12,058 bases of DNA from an uncultured Collinsella sp. Its GTDB lineage: Bacteria > Actinomycetota > Coriobacteriia > Coriobacteriales > Coriobacteriaceae. Location of the stretch: positions 1 to 12,058 of the forward strand of contig UQQL01000060.1 of the NCBI GenBank assembly GCA_900543275.1. The letters run 5' to 3'. Both the position numbers and the translations under genes were made by a program. Within the stretch, counting starts at the first letter, position 1. Each line of letters starts with the position of its first letter. The notes under the pieces were generated by a model. It did no database searches. It was not told where the DNA came from and was given only the letters and a program-made list of their open reading frames with translations. Of the stretch, positions 5,535 through 12,009 are shown piece by piece.

Positions 5535-8177
5535 ATGTTAGACCGTTTTACCGATCGCGCGCGCAAGGTCATGTCCATGGCCAAGCAAGAAGCGCTCGAT
5601 CTTCACTCAAATAAGGTGGGTACCGAGCACCTGCTGCTCGCACTCGCTAAGGAGGACGAGGGCATTGCCGCCGAGGCACTGCGTTCGCTCGACATCTCCT
5701 ACGATGACATCATGGATACTCTCAAAGAGGTCCAGACCACGGTTCCCGAGCCCAGCGAGGAGACCGAGGCGGCCAAGCTCGCCTTTACGCCGCTCGTCAT
5801 TAGCGTGATGGAGCGCTCCTTCCGCGTGGCGCGTGAGAACAACCAGACCTATGTGTCGACCGAGCACTTGCTGATCGGCATCGTCGAAGAGGGCAACGGC
5901 ATGGCCATGGACATCCTCATGCGCCTGGGTGTGTCGTCCGCCTCCATCAAAAAGGCTATCGAGAAACTCACCGCCAAGGACCAGGATAAGAAGCGTCCGC
6001 TCGCTGGCGCCGGTGCTGGTCGTCCCGGTACGGGCCTGCCGTTCTTTAGCGGCTCGGATACCTCCCAGCAAAAGGGGAGCGGTACCGATACACTTAAGCA
6101 GTTCGCGACCAACCTTACGCAGAAGGCGCGCGGCGGCGAACTCGATCCGGTGATCGGCCGCGAAAAGGAAGTCCAGCGTATGATGGAAATTCTTTCGCGT
6201 CGCACCAAGAACAACCCGCTCATTCTGGGCGACCCCGGCGTGGGCAAGACGGCCATCGTCGAGGGTCTGGCCCAGCAGATTGCAGCCGGCAACGTGCCCG
6301 AGAACCTCATGAACCAAAATATCTGGACGCTCGACCTGCCGGGCCTCGTGGCGGGCGCCAAGTATCGCGGCGAGTTTGAGGAGCGCCTCAAGAACGTAAT
6401 CCAGGAGGCAACCGAGGCCGACGACGTCATCCTGTTTATCGATGAGATGCACACCATCATCGGTGCCGGTTCCGCCGAGGGCTCCATCGACGCGAGCTCC
6501 ATGCTCAAGCCGGTGCTCGCGCGCGGTGCTTTCCAGATCATCGGTGCCACCACGGCCGAGGAGTTCCGCAAGTACCTCACCAAGGATCCGGCCTTCGAGC
6601 GTCGCTTCCAGACCATTGATGTCGAGGAGCCGAGCGTCGAGGACACGGTCAAGATCCTGACCGCGCTCAAGCCGCGTTACGAGGAGCATCACCATGTGCG
6701 TTACACACAGGGTGCCATCGAGGCCGCCGCGAACCTCTCCAACCGCTACATCCAGGATCGCTTCCTGCCCGATAAAGCAATCGACCTCATCGACGAGGCC
6801 GGTGCCCGCGCTCGCATCGCCGCGAATCGCGCGCCCGAGCCGGTGCGCGAGGCCGAGCATCGCATCGAGGAACTCAAGGCTGCCGCACAGGAGGCTACCG
6901 AGAGCGACGATATGAACAAGGCCGCCGAGATCACCGAGCAGCAGAAGGCTGCCGAGATTGAACTCGCCGAGGCCAAGGCTGCCTGGACCGCCGAGCTCGA
7001 CGCCAGCCCGCTCACCATCGATGTCTCCCAGATCGCCGATATCGTGTCCGTGACCTCGGGCGTGCCGGTGTCCTCGCTTACCGAGAGCGAGAGCCGTCGC
7101 CTGCTGCAGGCCGAAAGCGTGCTCAAGACGCGCATCATCGGTCAGGATGAGGCTGTCGAGGCCGTTGCCAAGGCCGTGCGTCGCAGCCGCTCACCGCTCA
7201 AGGATCCGCGTCGCCCCGGCGGCAGCTTTATCTTCCTGGGTCCCACCGGCACGGGCAAGACCGAGCTCGCCAAGACACTTGCCGAGTACCTCTTTGGCAG
7301 CAAGGACGCGCTCATCAGCTTCGACATGTCCGAGTTCGGTAGCGAGTTCGAGGTCTCCAAGCTCATCGGTAGCCCTCCGGGTTACGTCGGTCACGACGAG
7401 GGCGGCCAGCTCACCAAGGCCGTTCGTCGCCACCCGTACTCGGTCGTGCTGTTCGACGAGATCGAGAAGGCGCACCCCGATATCTTCAACATCCTGCTGC
7501 AGGTGCTAGAGGAGGGTCGTCTGACCGATAGCCAGGGCAAGACGGTCGACTTCCGCAACACCGTGATCATCATGACGTCCAACGTGGGCGCCCGCGAGAT
7601 TGCGCAGGATGCAAGCGTTGGCTTTGGCACCACCGGCGAGCAAGGTCTCACGTCGAGTGAGATCCGCGGCCGCGCGATGGGCGAGCTCAAACGCCTGTTC
7701 CGCCCCGAGCTGCTCAACCGCATCGACGACATCGTGGTGTTCCAGAAGCTCTCGGGCGAGAATCTCACCAAGATCGCGCACCTGCTGGTGGACGACCTGC
7801 GTCAGCGCCTGATTGCCAACGGCATGAACATCAAGCTCACCGATGCGGCCTATGACAAGATCGTGGCCGAGGGCACCGACCTCACCAACGGTGCGCGTCC
7901 GCTGCGCCGTGCCATTCAAAAGCTCATCGAGGACCCGCTGTCCGAGGAGCTTCTGGCCGGCGAGTGGGGCGAGGGCGATACCGTCCTGTGCGACGTGGCC
8001 GATGGCAAGTTTGTCTTTAGCCACGGCACGGGCGAGATCCCGGCACCGCGTCCGGCGGGCACGCTCGGTGGTGATACCGCCCCGGCGGCACCGCACACTG
8101 GCAACGCCGCGCCCGTGAGCGGCGGCGTGACCTCGGGCCCCGGCGGCATGATGCAAGCCGGTTCCGGCGCGCTGTAA
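5535..8177 (+). CDS. clpC: ATP-dependent Clp protease ATP-binding subunit ClpC
   Basis: Hsp100/AAA+ unfoldase that feeds proteins to ClpP, 880 residues. Two Clp-N repeats are visible (VGTEHLLLALAKE and VSTEHLLIGIVEE) within residues 1-150. AAA+ module 1 has Walker A GDPGVGKT at 232-239 and Walker B ILFIDEMH. A short coiled-coil middle domain lies at about 430-490 (EAEHRIEELKAAAQEA). AAA+ module 2 has Walker A GPTGTGKT at 569-576 and Walker B VVLFDEIEKAHPD. VGF at 695-697 is the ClpP-docking tripeptide, which separates ClpC from ClpB. The last ~45 residues form a Gly/Ala/Pro-rich tail (APRPAGTLGGDTAPAAPHTG) longer than in Bacillus ClpC. GAGGA (5524-5528) sets ATG 5535; an upstream TTG at 5496 lies in the leader hairpin and is rejected. 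No mcsA, mcsB or ctsR is adjacent, so McsB-type arginine-phosphate control is not indicated here. Confidence 0.97.
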   Translation: MLDRFTDRARKVMSMAKQEALDLHSNKVGTEHLLLALAKEDEGIAAEALRSLDISYDDIMDTLKEVQTTVPEPSEETEAAKLAFTPLVISVMERSFRVARENNQTYVSTEHLLIGIVEEGNGMAMDILMRLGVSSASIKKAIEKLTAKDQDKKRPLAGAGAGRPGTGLPFFSGSDTSQQKGSGTDTLKQFATNLTQKARGGELDPVIGREKEVQRMMEILSRRTKNNPLILGDPGVGKTAIVEGLAQQIAAGNVPENLMNQNIWTLDLPGLVAGAKYRGEFEERLKNVIQEATEADDVILFIDEMHTIIGAGSAEGSIDASSMLKPVLARGAFQIIGATTAEEFRKYLTKDPAFERRFQTIDVEEPSVEDTVKILTALKPRYEEHHHVRYTQGAIEAAANLSNRYIQDRFLPDKAIDLIDEAGARARIAANRAPEPVREAEHRIEELKAAAQEATESDDMNKAAEITEQQKAAEIELAEAKAAWTAELDASPLTIDVSQIADIVSVTSGVPVSSLTESESRRLLQAESVLKTRIIGQDEAVEAVAKAVRRSRSPLKDPRRPGGSFIFLGPTGTGKTELAKTLAEYLFGSKDALISFDMSEFGSEFEVSKLIGSPPGYVGHDEGGQLTKAVRRHPYSVVLFDEIEKAHPDIFNILLQVLEEGRLTDSQGKTVDFRNTVIIMTSNVGAREIAQDASVGFGTTGEQGLTSSEIRGRAMGELKRLFRPELLNRIDDIVVFQKLSGENLTKIAHLLVDDLRQRLIANGMNIKLTDAAYDKIVAEGTDLTNGARPLRRAIQKLIEDPLSEELLAGEWGEGDTVLCDVADGKFVFSHGTGEIPAPRPAGTLGGDTAPAAPHTGNAAPVSGGVTSGPGGMMQAGSGAL

Positions 8178-8202
8178 GGATTGAATATAACCTTGCATGA
8201 TG

Positions 8203-8236
8203 GGGGCGTTCCCGATGAGGGGTCGCCCCTTTTCTT
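8203..8236 (+). terminator. clpC: clpC terminator
   Basis: GGGGCG (8203-8208) pairs with CGCCCC (8224-8229). After a T/T mismatch, TCCC pairs with GGGG around GATGA. TTTTCTTGT follows. It lies 26 nt past the clpC stop and marks the end of the GC-rich housekeeping block. Confidence 0.85.
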
Positions 8237-8304
8237 GTAGAGAAGAGTTTCCGGTAACGATAAAATAATTGAATAAGATCTGCTGGATGGCAAAAGGAGT
8301 TACT

Positions 8305-8874
8305 ATGGCGAATAGCGCTCAAAGAATTGAGATGTCGTTCGATAACATGAGAAAAATCGGAATGGTTCTTTGTGCCGTGCTGGTACTTATAGCCATCGCT
8401 ACTATCGTCGTCTTTGGTTCGGCATTTGTTGTTGCATGCCATAGCATTTTGAATGGCGCAGTGGTAATCGAGGGGGTCGTTGAGCTTGGTGAGGGCGGCA
8501 GCATCGCGCTTCCAAACTTGGCGCTATGGGCGGTTTTGCTCCTTGCAGGGGAGTTTACATTGTTGAGCATCAGCTTCGATGTCGCCCGTCGTCAATCGCC
8601 TTTTACTATTCGACATGCACGGATGATTGCCGTTATTGCTTGCCTATTTGCAATTAATGCTGTAATGGGCTCCCTACAGATTGGCAGCGATTTAAAAATA
8701 ATGATGGGCAATTGTATGTTGAGCTGTCGTATGAATTCCGCTCTCCTTCAGATTGGTGACTCAGGCATCACTTTGGATGTGGGATCCATCATTGCAATGA
8801 TGGTTGCTTTCGCTTTGTCGATCTTCTGGCGCTATGGGGCGCTTTTGCAGTCCCAGTCCGATGATTTGGTCTAG
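8305..8874 (+). CDS. DUF2975-like membrane protein
   Basis: 189-residue protein with four predicted membrane helices at about 18-44, 70-92, 104-125 and 157-180. The stretch between helices 2 and 3 (SFDVARRQSPFTIRHARMIA, 90-109) has the DUF2975 signature of an RR...PF-T dipeptide region followed by RMI(A) at the start of helix 3. An extracytoplasmic loop holds two cysteines (C137, C141). AAGGAG (8294-8299) sets ATG 8305; the earlier in-frame start at 8269 lacks a ribosome site. Its stop codon lies within the ribosome site of the next gene, an XRE regulator. DUF2975 proteins are commonly paired with YozG-type regulators, so the two probably act together, the membrane protein perhaps sensing or modulating the regulator. 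The function is unknown. Base composition is more A/T-rich than clpC. Confidence 0.75.
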   Translation: MANSAQRIEMSFDNMRKIGMVLCAVLVLIAIATIVVFGSAFVVACHSILNGAVVIEGVVELGEGGSIALPNLALWAVLLLAGEFTLLSISFDVARRQSPFTIRHARMIAVIACLFAINAVMGSLQIGSDLKIMMGNCMLSCRMNSALLQIGDSGITLDVGSIIAMMVAFALSIFWRYGALLQSQSDDLV

Positions 8875-8884
8875 GTGATTGACC

Positions 8885-9211
8885 ATGGATTATCTCATTA
8901 TTGAGGTTGAGACACTTTTGCTCAAGACCGGGAAAACAAATGCCGATCTAATAAGAGCGACTGGGCATACGCCAGCTAACATTTCTAAAATCCGTAATGC
9001 AAAAATTAAGGCTATACGTTTGAAGACATTGCTCGATATCTGTGTTGAGTTGGATTGTCAGCCGGGAGATTTGATCCGTCGCGTGAGTGAAATAGAACTT
9101 GAGGAACTTACCATCGCGCGTGCGCGGAATAAGGTTTTGCAAAGACGCAATCCCTACCCCTCCGAAATATTGCCCACAGAGGTTTACGTAGTAGATCTTT
9201 CTAAGGAATAA
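8885..9211 (+). CDS. XRE/Cro-type transcriptional regulator, YozG-like
   Basis: 108 residues. The N-terminal ~65 form a Cro/CI helix-turn-helix domain of the YozG type. TPANISKIRNAKIKAIR (29-45) covers the turn and recognition helix, and LLDICVELDCQPGDLI (49-64) is the closing signature (compare the family pattern L..IC..L.CQPGD). Residues 66-108 (IELEELTIARARNKVLQRRN and a Pro-containing tail) extend beyond the usual ~70-residue family length and look like a charged helix that could mediate dimerisation. The ribosome site AGGTGA (8873-8878) overlaps the stop codon of the DUF2975 gene, so translation is coupled; a TTG at 8879 is too close to it to be used. DNA targets are unknown. A strong terminator follows. 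Confidence 0.85.
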   Translation: MDYLIIEVETLLLKTGKTNADLIRATGHTPANISKIRNAKIKAIRLKTLLDICVELDCQPGDLIRRVSEIELEELTIARARNKVLQRRNPYPSEILPTEVYVVDLSKE

Positions 9212-9246
9212 CAAAACAGCATAAGAAGATAAACACGTATACATGC

Positions 9247-9290
9247 AAGGCTCCTACCGCAAACGATTGGTAGGAGCCTTAATTTATTTG
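9247..9290 (+). terminator. Terminator after the XRE regulator
   Basis: AAGGCTCCTACC (9247-9258) and GGTAGGAGCCTT (9269-9280) form a perfect 12-bp stem around a 10-nt loop, followed by AATTTATTTG. It isolates the DUF2975/XRE pair from the peptide operon downstream. Confidence 0.85.
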
Positions 9291-9300
9291 AAAATAGTTC

Positions 9301-9329
9301 TTGAAATCATAAGGTTATCGATATACGAT
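9301..9329 (+). promoter_or_regulatory. Promoter of the cysteine-rich peptide operon
   Basis: TTGAAA (9301-9306), a 17-nt spacer, then TACGAT (9324-9329): each hexamer is one base off the sigma-70 consensus TTGACA/TATAAT or close to it, at ideal spacing. Transcription would start near 9336, giving a leader of about 36 nt before the peptide ATG. This is one of the best promoter matches in the window. Confidence 0.7.
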
Positions 9330-9332
9330 AAC
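9314..9332. promoter_or_regulatory. Palindromic operator overlapping the peptide promoter
   Basis: GTTATCG (9314-9320), ATATA, CGATAAC (9326-9332) is a perfect inverted repeat with 7-bp arms and a 5-bp spacer. It covers the spacer end and the whole -10 hexamer, the usual position for a dimeric repressor. The half-site string ACGATAA occurs at 9325-9331, again at 9348-9354, and at 8257-8263 upstream of the DUF2975/XRE pair. Confidence 0.65.
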
Positions 9333-9371
9333 GGAGTATTAAAACAGACGATAAATCGAAAGGAGGTAATT

Positions 9372-9482
9372 ATGAACTGGGTAATCGATCCGTGTAGCAA
9401 CGTGCAGGGTGGCGGTGGTGGCTGCCGCAATTACCACCCGTGTTCGCGCTGTAGCTGTTTTGGCGTATATATTCATTTCTAG
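9372..9482 (+). CDS. Cysteine-rich peptide, candidate RiPP precursor
   Basis: 36-residue ORF preceded by AGGAGG (9361-9366), a near-perfect ribosome site, with ATG 9372 five nt later. The peptide starts MNWVIDP, then has C8, a run of five glycines (13-17), C18, Y21, H22, and a PC-x-x-C-x-C cluster (C24, C27, C29), ending FGVYIHF. There is no signal peptide, no double-glycine cleavage site followed by a core, and hardly any leader. Five cysteines in 36 residues next to an ABC exporter and a radical-SAM-like fragment fit a thioether-type (ranthipeptide/sactipeptide-like) precursor. The M-x-(Y/W)-(I/V)-x-x-P opening recalls, from memory, the Clo7bot peptides of clostridia, but cysteine spacing differs and I cannot assign a named family. 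Alternatively it could be a metal-binding mini-protein. Confidence 0.7.
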   Translation: MNWVIDPCSNVQGGGGGCRNYHPCSRCSCFGVYIHF

Positions 9483-9522
9483 CAACGCGAACGTTAATGC
9501 TGGTTAAGACAGCAGAGGGTAA

Positions 9523-9568
9523 GCAGCGTGGTCGATAACTGCCATCCGTCGGCCGCGCTGCCTTTTTT
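9523..9568 (+). terminator. Terminator between peptide gene and transporter genes
   Basis: GCAGCGTGGTCGA (9523-9535) pairs with TCGGCCGCGCTGC (9549-9561) over 13 positions, two of them G-T, around a 13-nt loop, followed by CTTTTTT. It sits 40 nt after the peptide stop and 18 nt before the ATPase ATG, with no room for another promoter. Partial read-through would give abundant peptide mRNA and less transporter mRNA, the usual logic of precursor-first bacteriocin operons. Confidence 0.85.
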
Positions 9569-9585
9569 AATGAGGTTCATGAGAC

Positions 9586-10314
9586 ATGGGTAATGCGATT
9601 TCAATCAAGGATCTATCAAAGCGCTACGGCAAAAACTGGGCGTTGTCTGATGTTTCATTTGATATAGATGAGGGCGAAGTGTGCGCTCTCGTTGGGGAGA
9701 ACGGCGCGGGGAAGAGTACGTTGATTGATATTCTTCTTGGCTTGCTTAAAGCAACGAAAGGCTCAATCAGTTTTTTCGGCGAGTCTGGGAGAACAGGTCT
9801 GGCAAGAGCACGCAGAAATATCGGATTCGTCCCCGACGGCTGTGGGGCATTCTTGAACTTAACCGGTCGAGAAAACTTGATCTCACGCTGTATCGAGTGG
9901 GGGTTGTCGAAAAGTGAAGTTAATCGAGTGCTCGCTGCCGTTGGCCTAGAAAATGCGGCGGATGCATCGGTAAAACAATACTCGCTCGGCATGAAGCGTC
10001 GTCTGGATATCGGAACGGCTCTTCTGGGCAACCCGCAACTACTCATCATGGATGAACCCATAAACGGGCTCGATCCAGTGGGTGTGATTGAGGTGCGTGA
10101 TCTCCTGCTGTCGTTGAAGGACAAACGGGATAAAACGGTGCTCATTTCAAGCCATAACCTAGATGAATTGGAGAAAGTTGCGACATCTTTTGCTTTTCTC
10201 CATCAAGGCAGACTTCTCGTTAAGGAAGAAAACTCCTACAAAGACAGAAGTCTGGAAAAGCGGTTTTTGGATTTGATCGGGGAGGCAGATAATGCAACTT
10301 CTGCGACTGATTAG
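9586..10314 (+). CDS. ABC transporter ATP-binding protein (peptide export or immunity)
   Basis: 242-residue nucleotide-binding subunit powering the two permeases encoded next. Walker A is GENGAGKST (37-45), the signature loop YSLGMKRR (132-139), Walker B LLIMDEP (152-158), the D-loop NGLDP (160-164) and the switch histidine H190 in SSHNLDEL. In the Q-loop position the sequence reads FVPDGCGAF (81-89), with Asp replacing the usual Gln; many exporter NBDs of the BcrA/LanF type carry an acidic residue there. The protein lacks a long C-terminal extension. A GAGGT ribosome site lies about 9 nt before ATG 9586. The end overlaps the first permease gene by 23 nt. Context suggests it exports the cysteine-rich peptide or clears it from the membrane for self-protection; the substrate is inferred. 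Confidence 0.93.
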   Translation: MGNAISIKDLSKRYGKNWALSDVSFDIDEGEVCALVGENGAGKSTLIDILLGLLKATKGSISFFGESGRTGLARARRNIGFVPDGCGAFLNLTGRENLISRCIEWGLSKSEVNRVLAAVGLENAADASVKQYSLGMKRRLDIGTALLGNPQLLIMDEPINGLDPVGVIEVRDLLLSLKDKRDKTVLISSHNLDELEKVATSFAFLHQGRLLVKEENSYKDRSLEKRFLDLIGEADNATSATD

Positions 10315-11095
10315 ATGCGAAGCCCGTCGGTTGCTCAGAAATCCAGCCTTTTTCGTGTTGTTGATCTGGGGAATTTGGATTGTTAAAGATGTCTGTAATC
10401 CAAATATGTATGGGACTTATGGAACATCTGATTTAGGGGGAGTCGGCAAACAGATTGGTTTCTTTGCAAACATCCTCGACAAGACTGACCCGGCTGGTTC
10501 GGCGGTTCGGACGGCACTGTTCATGACCTACGAGTGGTTTTTCGTTCTAGTCGGATGCATTGTTATTTCCTGCGCCATGGATTATCAAAGCAAGTCTTCT
10601 GAAGTGACGTATGCAAAAGGGACGGGTATAGCAAAGGCCGTTGTCGCAAAGTGGCTTGTTCTGACGATTGCAACTTCAACAGCGTTCAACCTGTTTTCGG
10701 GATTCACTCTCTTCAATTCTCCGCTTGGCTGCTATGTGGATGGGCGGGTGTTTCTTGATAGATACCTGCCCGTGTTGCTTTTGATTGATGCTATTTTGGC
10801 TGCATTAGTAGCTCAGTCGATGGCAGTTTTCTATTTACTTAGAAATGCACCGCTTAGCATTATGTTGGTGCTGGTCGGGACGCTGCTCGCCTCCGATGAA
10901 TATACGCTGGTAGTCTTTTCCAATCACGCATCGACGCAAATTCCCTGGTTGCTCTCAGTTGGACCATACTTACGCCATCTTGGAAATCTGTGCTTTCAAG
11001 GCCTAGCCATTAATCAGATCATTCTTTTCTCTGTTATTTGCACCGTTGCTTCGCTGCAGCTCGGGGTCATGGGAACCAAAGCGAGGAGGGGGTAG
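10292..11095 (+). CDS. ABC-2 type permease, first of pair
   Basis: 267-residue membrane subunit with six predicted helices (about 19-33, 80-97, 119-141, 157-183, 187-203, 240-260), typical of ABC-2 permeases that work with BcrA-type ATPases. It begins with a basic amphipathic stretch (LIRCEARRLLRNP), as these permeases usually do. The first outer loop contains YGTSDLGG (43-50). GGAGG (10281-10285) lies 6 nt before ATG 10292, and the start overlaps the end of the ATPase gene, so the proteins are co-translated. It resembles the following permease in layout and in several motifs, so the transporter is probably a heterodimer of permeases with an ATPase dimer. I recognise no named family member. 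Confidence 0.85.
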   Translation: MQLLRLIRCEARRLLRNPAFFVLLIWGIWIVKDVCNPNMYGTYGTSDLGGVGKQIGFFANILDKTDPAGSAVRTALFMTYEWFFVLVGCIVISCAMDYQSKSSEVTYAKGTGIAKAVVAKWLVLTIATSTAFNLFSGFTLFNSPLGCYVDGRVFLDRYLPVLLLIDAILAALVAQSMAVFYLLRNAPLSIMLVLVGTLLASDEYTLVVFSNHASTQIPWLLSVGPYLRHLGNLCFQGLAINQIILFSVICTVASLQLGVMGTKARRG

Positions 11096-11097
11096 AA

Positions 11098-11907
11098 ATG
11101 CGCTGCGAAGATATGATTAAGACTGAAGCCTATCGAGTTATGAAGAGCAAAGCGCCTCTTCTGCTGATTGCGGCAGGTTTCGTGCTCGCATTGCTTTATT
11201 CCGTGTCTTATGAACCATGGAGAGCCTACGGAACGAGCGATTGGCTTGGCGACGGTGTTATGGGCTTCTTTCCAAACCCACAATATGGTTTTGGGGGAAT
11301 TCCGGCAGACCTCGTTAAAGATGGTGCTCGCTACCTTTCCGCTGTGGCACCGCTTGCCCACTCTTTGTTCTTTCCTATTGTTGCTGTTCTCGTCATCGGC
11401 TATGCGTTTCGAACCCCGATAACGGGATCTCAGTGGCTTGTTTCCTATGCAAGGGGAATGAAAACAGTACAGTTGTTGGTTGCAAGGACTCTTGTCTCGA
11501 TTATCACGCTTGTCGGTAGTTTTGTTCTCTTTTCGATACTCGTTGGTGCGGTCCAAAGCGCGAGTGGCATAGGAATGACGATGGATATGATCGGAGAGTT
11601 TCTTCTTCGGCTGTCTCTTGCTGCCTTGATTTGCGCAACGTTATGCCTGCTACTCGTCCTGGCCACCTCGCTCTTTGGAAATGGCGCGTTTGTTCTATCG
11701 TTCATCATCCTGCTGCTTTATTTGGGGTACGGGAATCCAAATATGCCACTGCACTTGACATGGCTGGCGATCCTTGCGTCCCCGCGACCAATTCAATTCA
11801 TCGTGCCGGAGACGTTGCTATTTGTAGCGCTGGCAACAGTCGTTCCCATTGTCATCCTCGGACTTTGTTGGGCTATCAAGGGTGCTATCAGAAAACGGAG
11901 CATATAA
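11098..11907 (+). CDS. ABC-2 type permease, second of pair
   Basis: 269 residues, six predicted helices (about 19-36, 88-106, 130-152, 166-190, 195-211, 238-260). The N-terminus is a short basic/acidic helix (MIKTEAYRVMKSKAP) entering TM1. The first outer loop has YGTSDWLGDG (44-53), matching YGTSDLGG in the preceding permease. After TM2 a cytoplasmic segment QWLVSYARGMKTVQLLVAR (112-130) parallels EVTYAKGTGIAKAVVAKW in its partner, so the two look like diverged paralogues. AGGAGG (11084-11089) sets ATG 11098, two bases after the previous stop; the earlier in-frame start at 11038 is inside the other permease and rejected. The stop TAA at 11905-11907 is immediately followed by the ATG of the next ORF. 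Confidence 0.86.
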   Translation: MRCEDMIKTEAYRVMKSKAPLLLIAAGFVLALLYSVSYEPWRAYGTSDWLGDGVMGFFPNPQYGFGGIPADLVKDGARYLSAVAPLAHSLFFPIVAVLVIGYAFRTPITGSQWLVSYARGMKTVQLLVARTLVSIITLVGSFVLFSILVGAVQSASGIGMTMDMIGEFLLRLSLAALICATLCLLLVLATSLFGNGAFVLSFIILLLYLGYGNPNMPLHLTWLAILASPRPIQFIVPETLLFVALATVVPIVILGLCWAIKGAIRKRSI

Positions 11908-12009
11908 ATGAAAGAGTCTGAATTTAACGTTATTGAAGAGAATGATGTGAACGGTATCACTATCTACAATACCCAGTCTGGTGGCGTTCTCGACCTTGAC
12001 GCTGGGTGA
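11908..12009 (+). CDS. 33-codon ORF resembling the N-terminus of a radical-SAM peptide maturase
   Basis: ATG 11908 directly follows the permease stop and has GGAG (11897-11900) 7 nt upstream, so translation is well supported. The product reads MKESEFNVIEENDVNGITIY, then NTQSGGVLDLDAG and a TGA. Many radical-SAM/SPASM RiPP maturases open with a short (S)-x-(F/Y)-N...(I)-(I/L)-YNT-x-SG-(A/G)-(V)-x-x-L(D) strand-turn segment, part of their peptide-binding region, and this ORF matches that pattern closely. A maturase would continue for roughly 400 residues; here it stops, and neither other plus frame stays open afterwards (stops at 12014-12016 and 12042-12044). It could be a broken gene, an assembly join error at the contig end, or a free-standing mini-protein. 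No cysteines, so it is unlikely to be a second precursor. Confidence 0.6.
   Translation: MKESEFNVIEENDVNGITIYNTQSGGVLDLDAG

Noticed and set aside
5607..6860. 417-residue minus-strand open frame opposite clpC, and similar ones at 7506-8198 and 5849-6670
   Set aside because: Low-complexity translations mirroring clpC codon bias. No ribosome sites, no domains.
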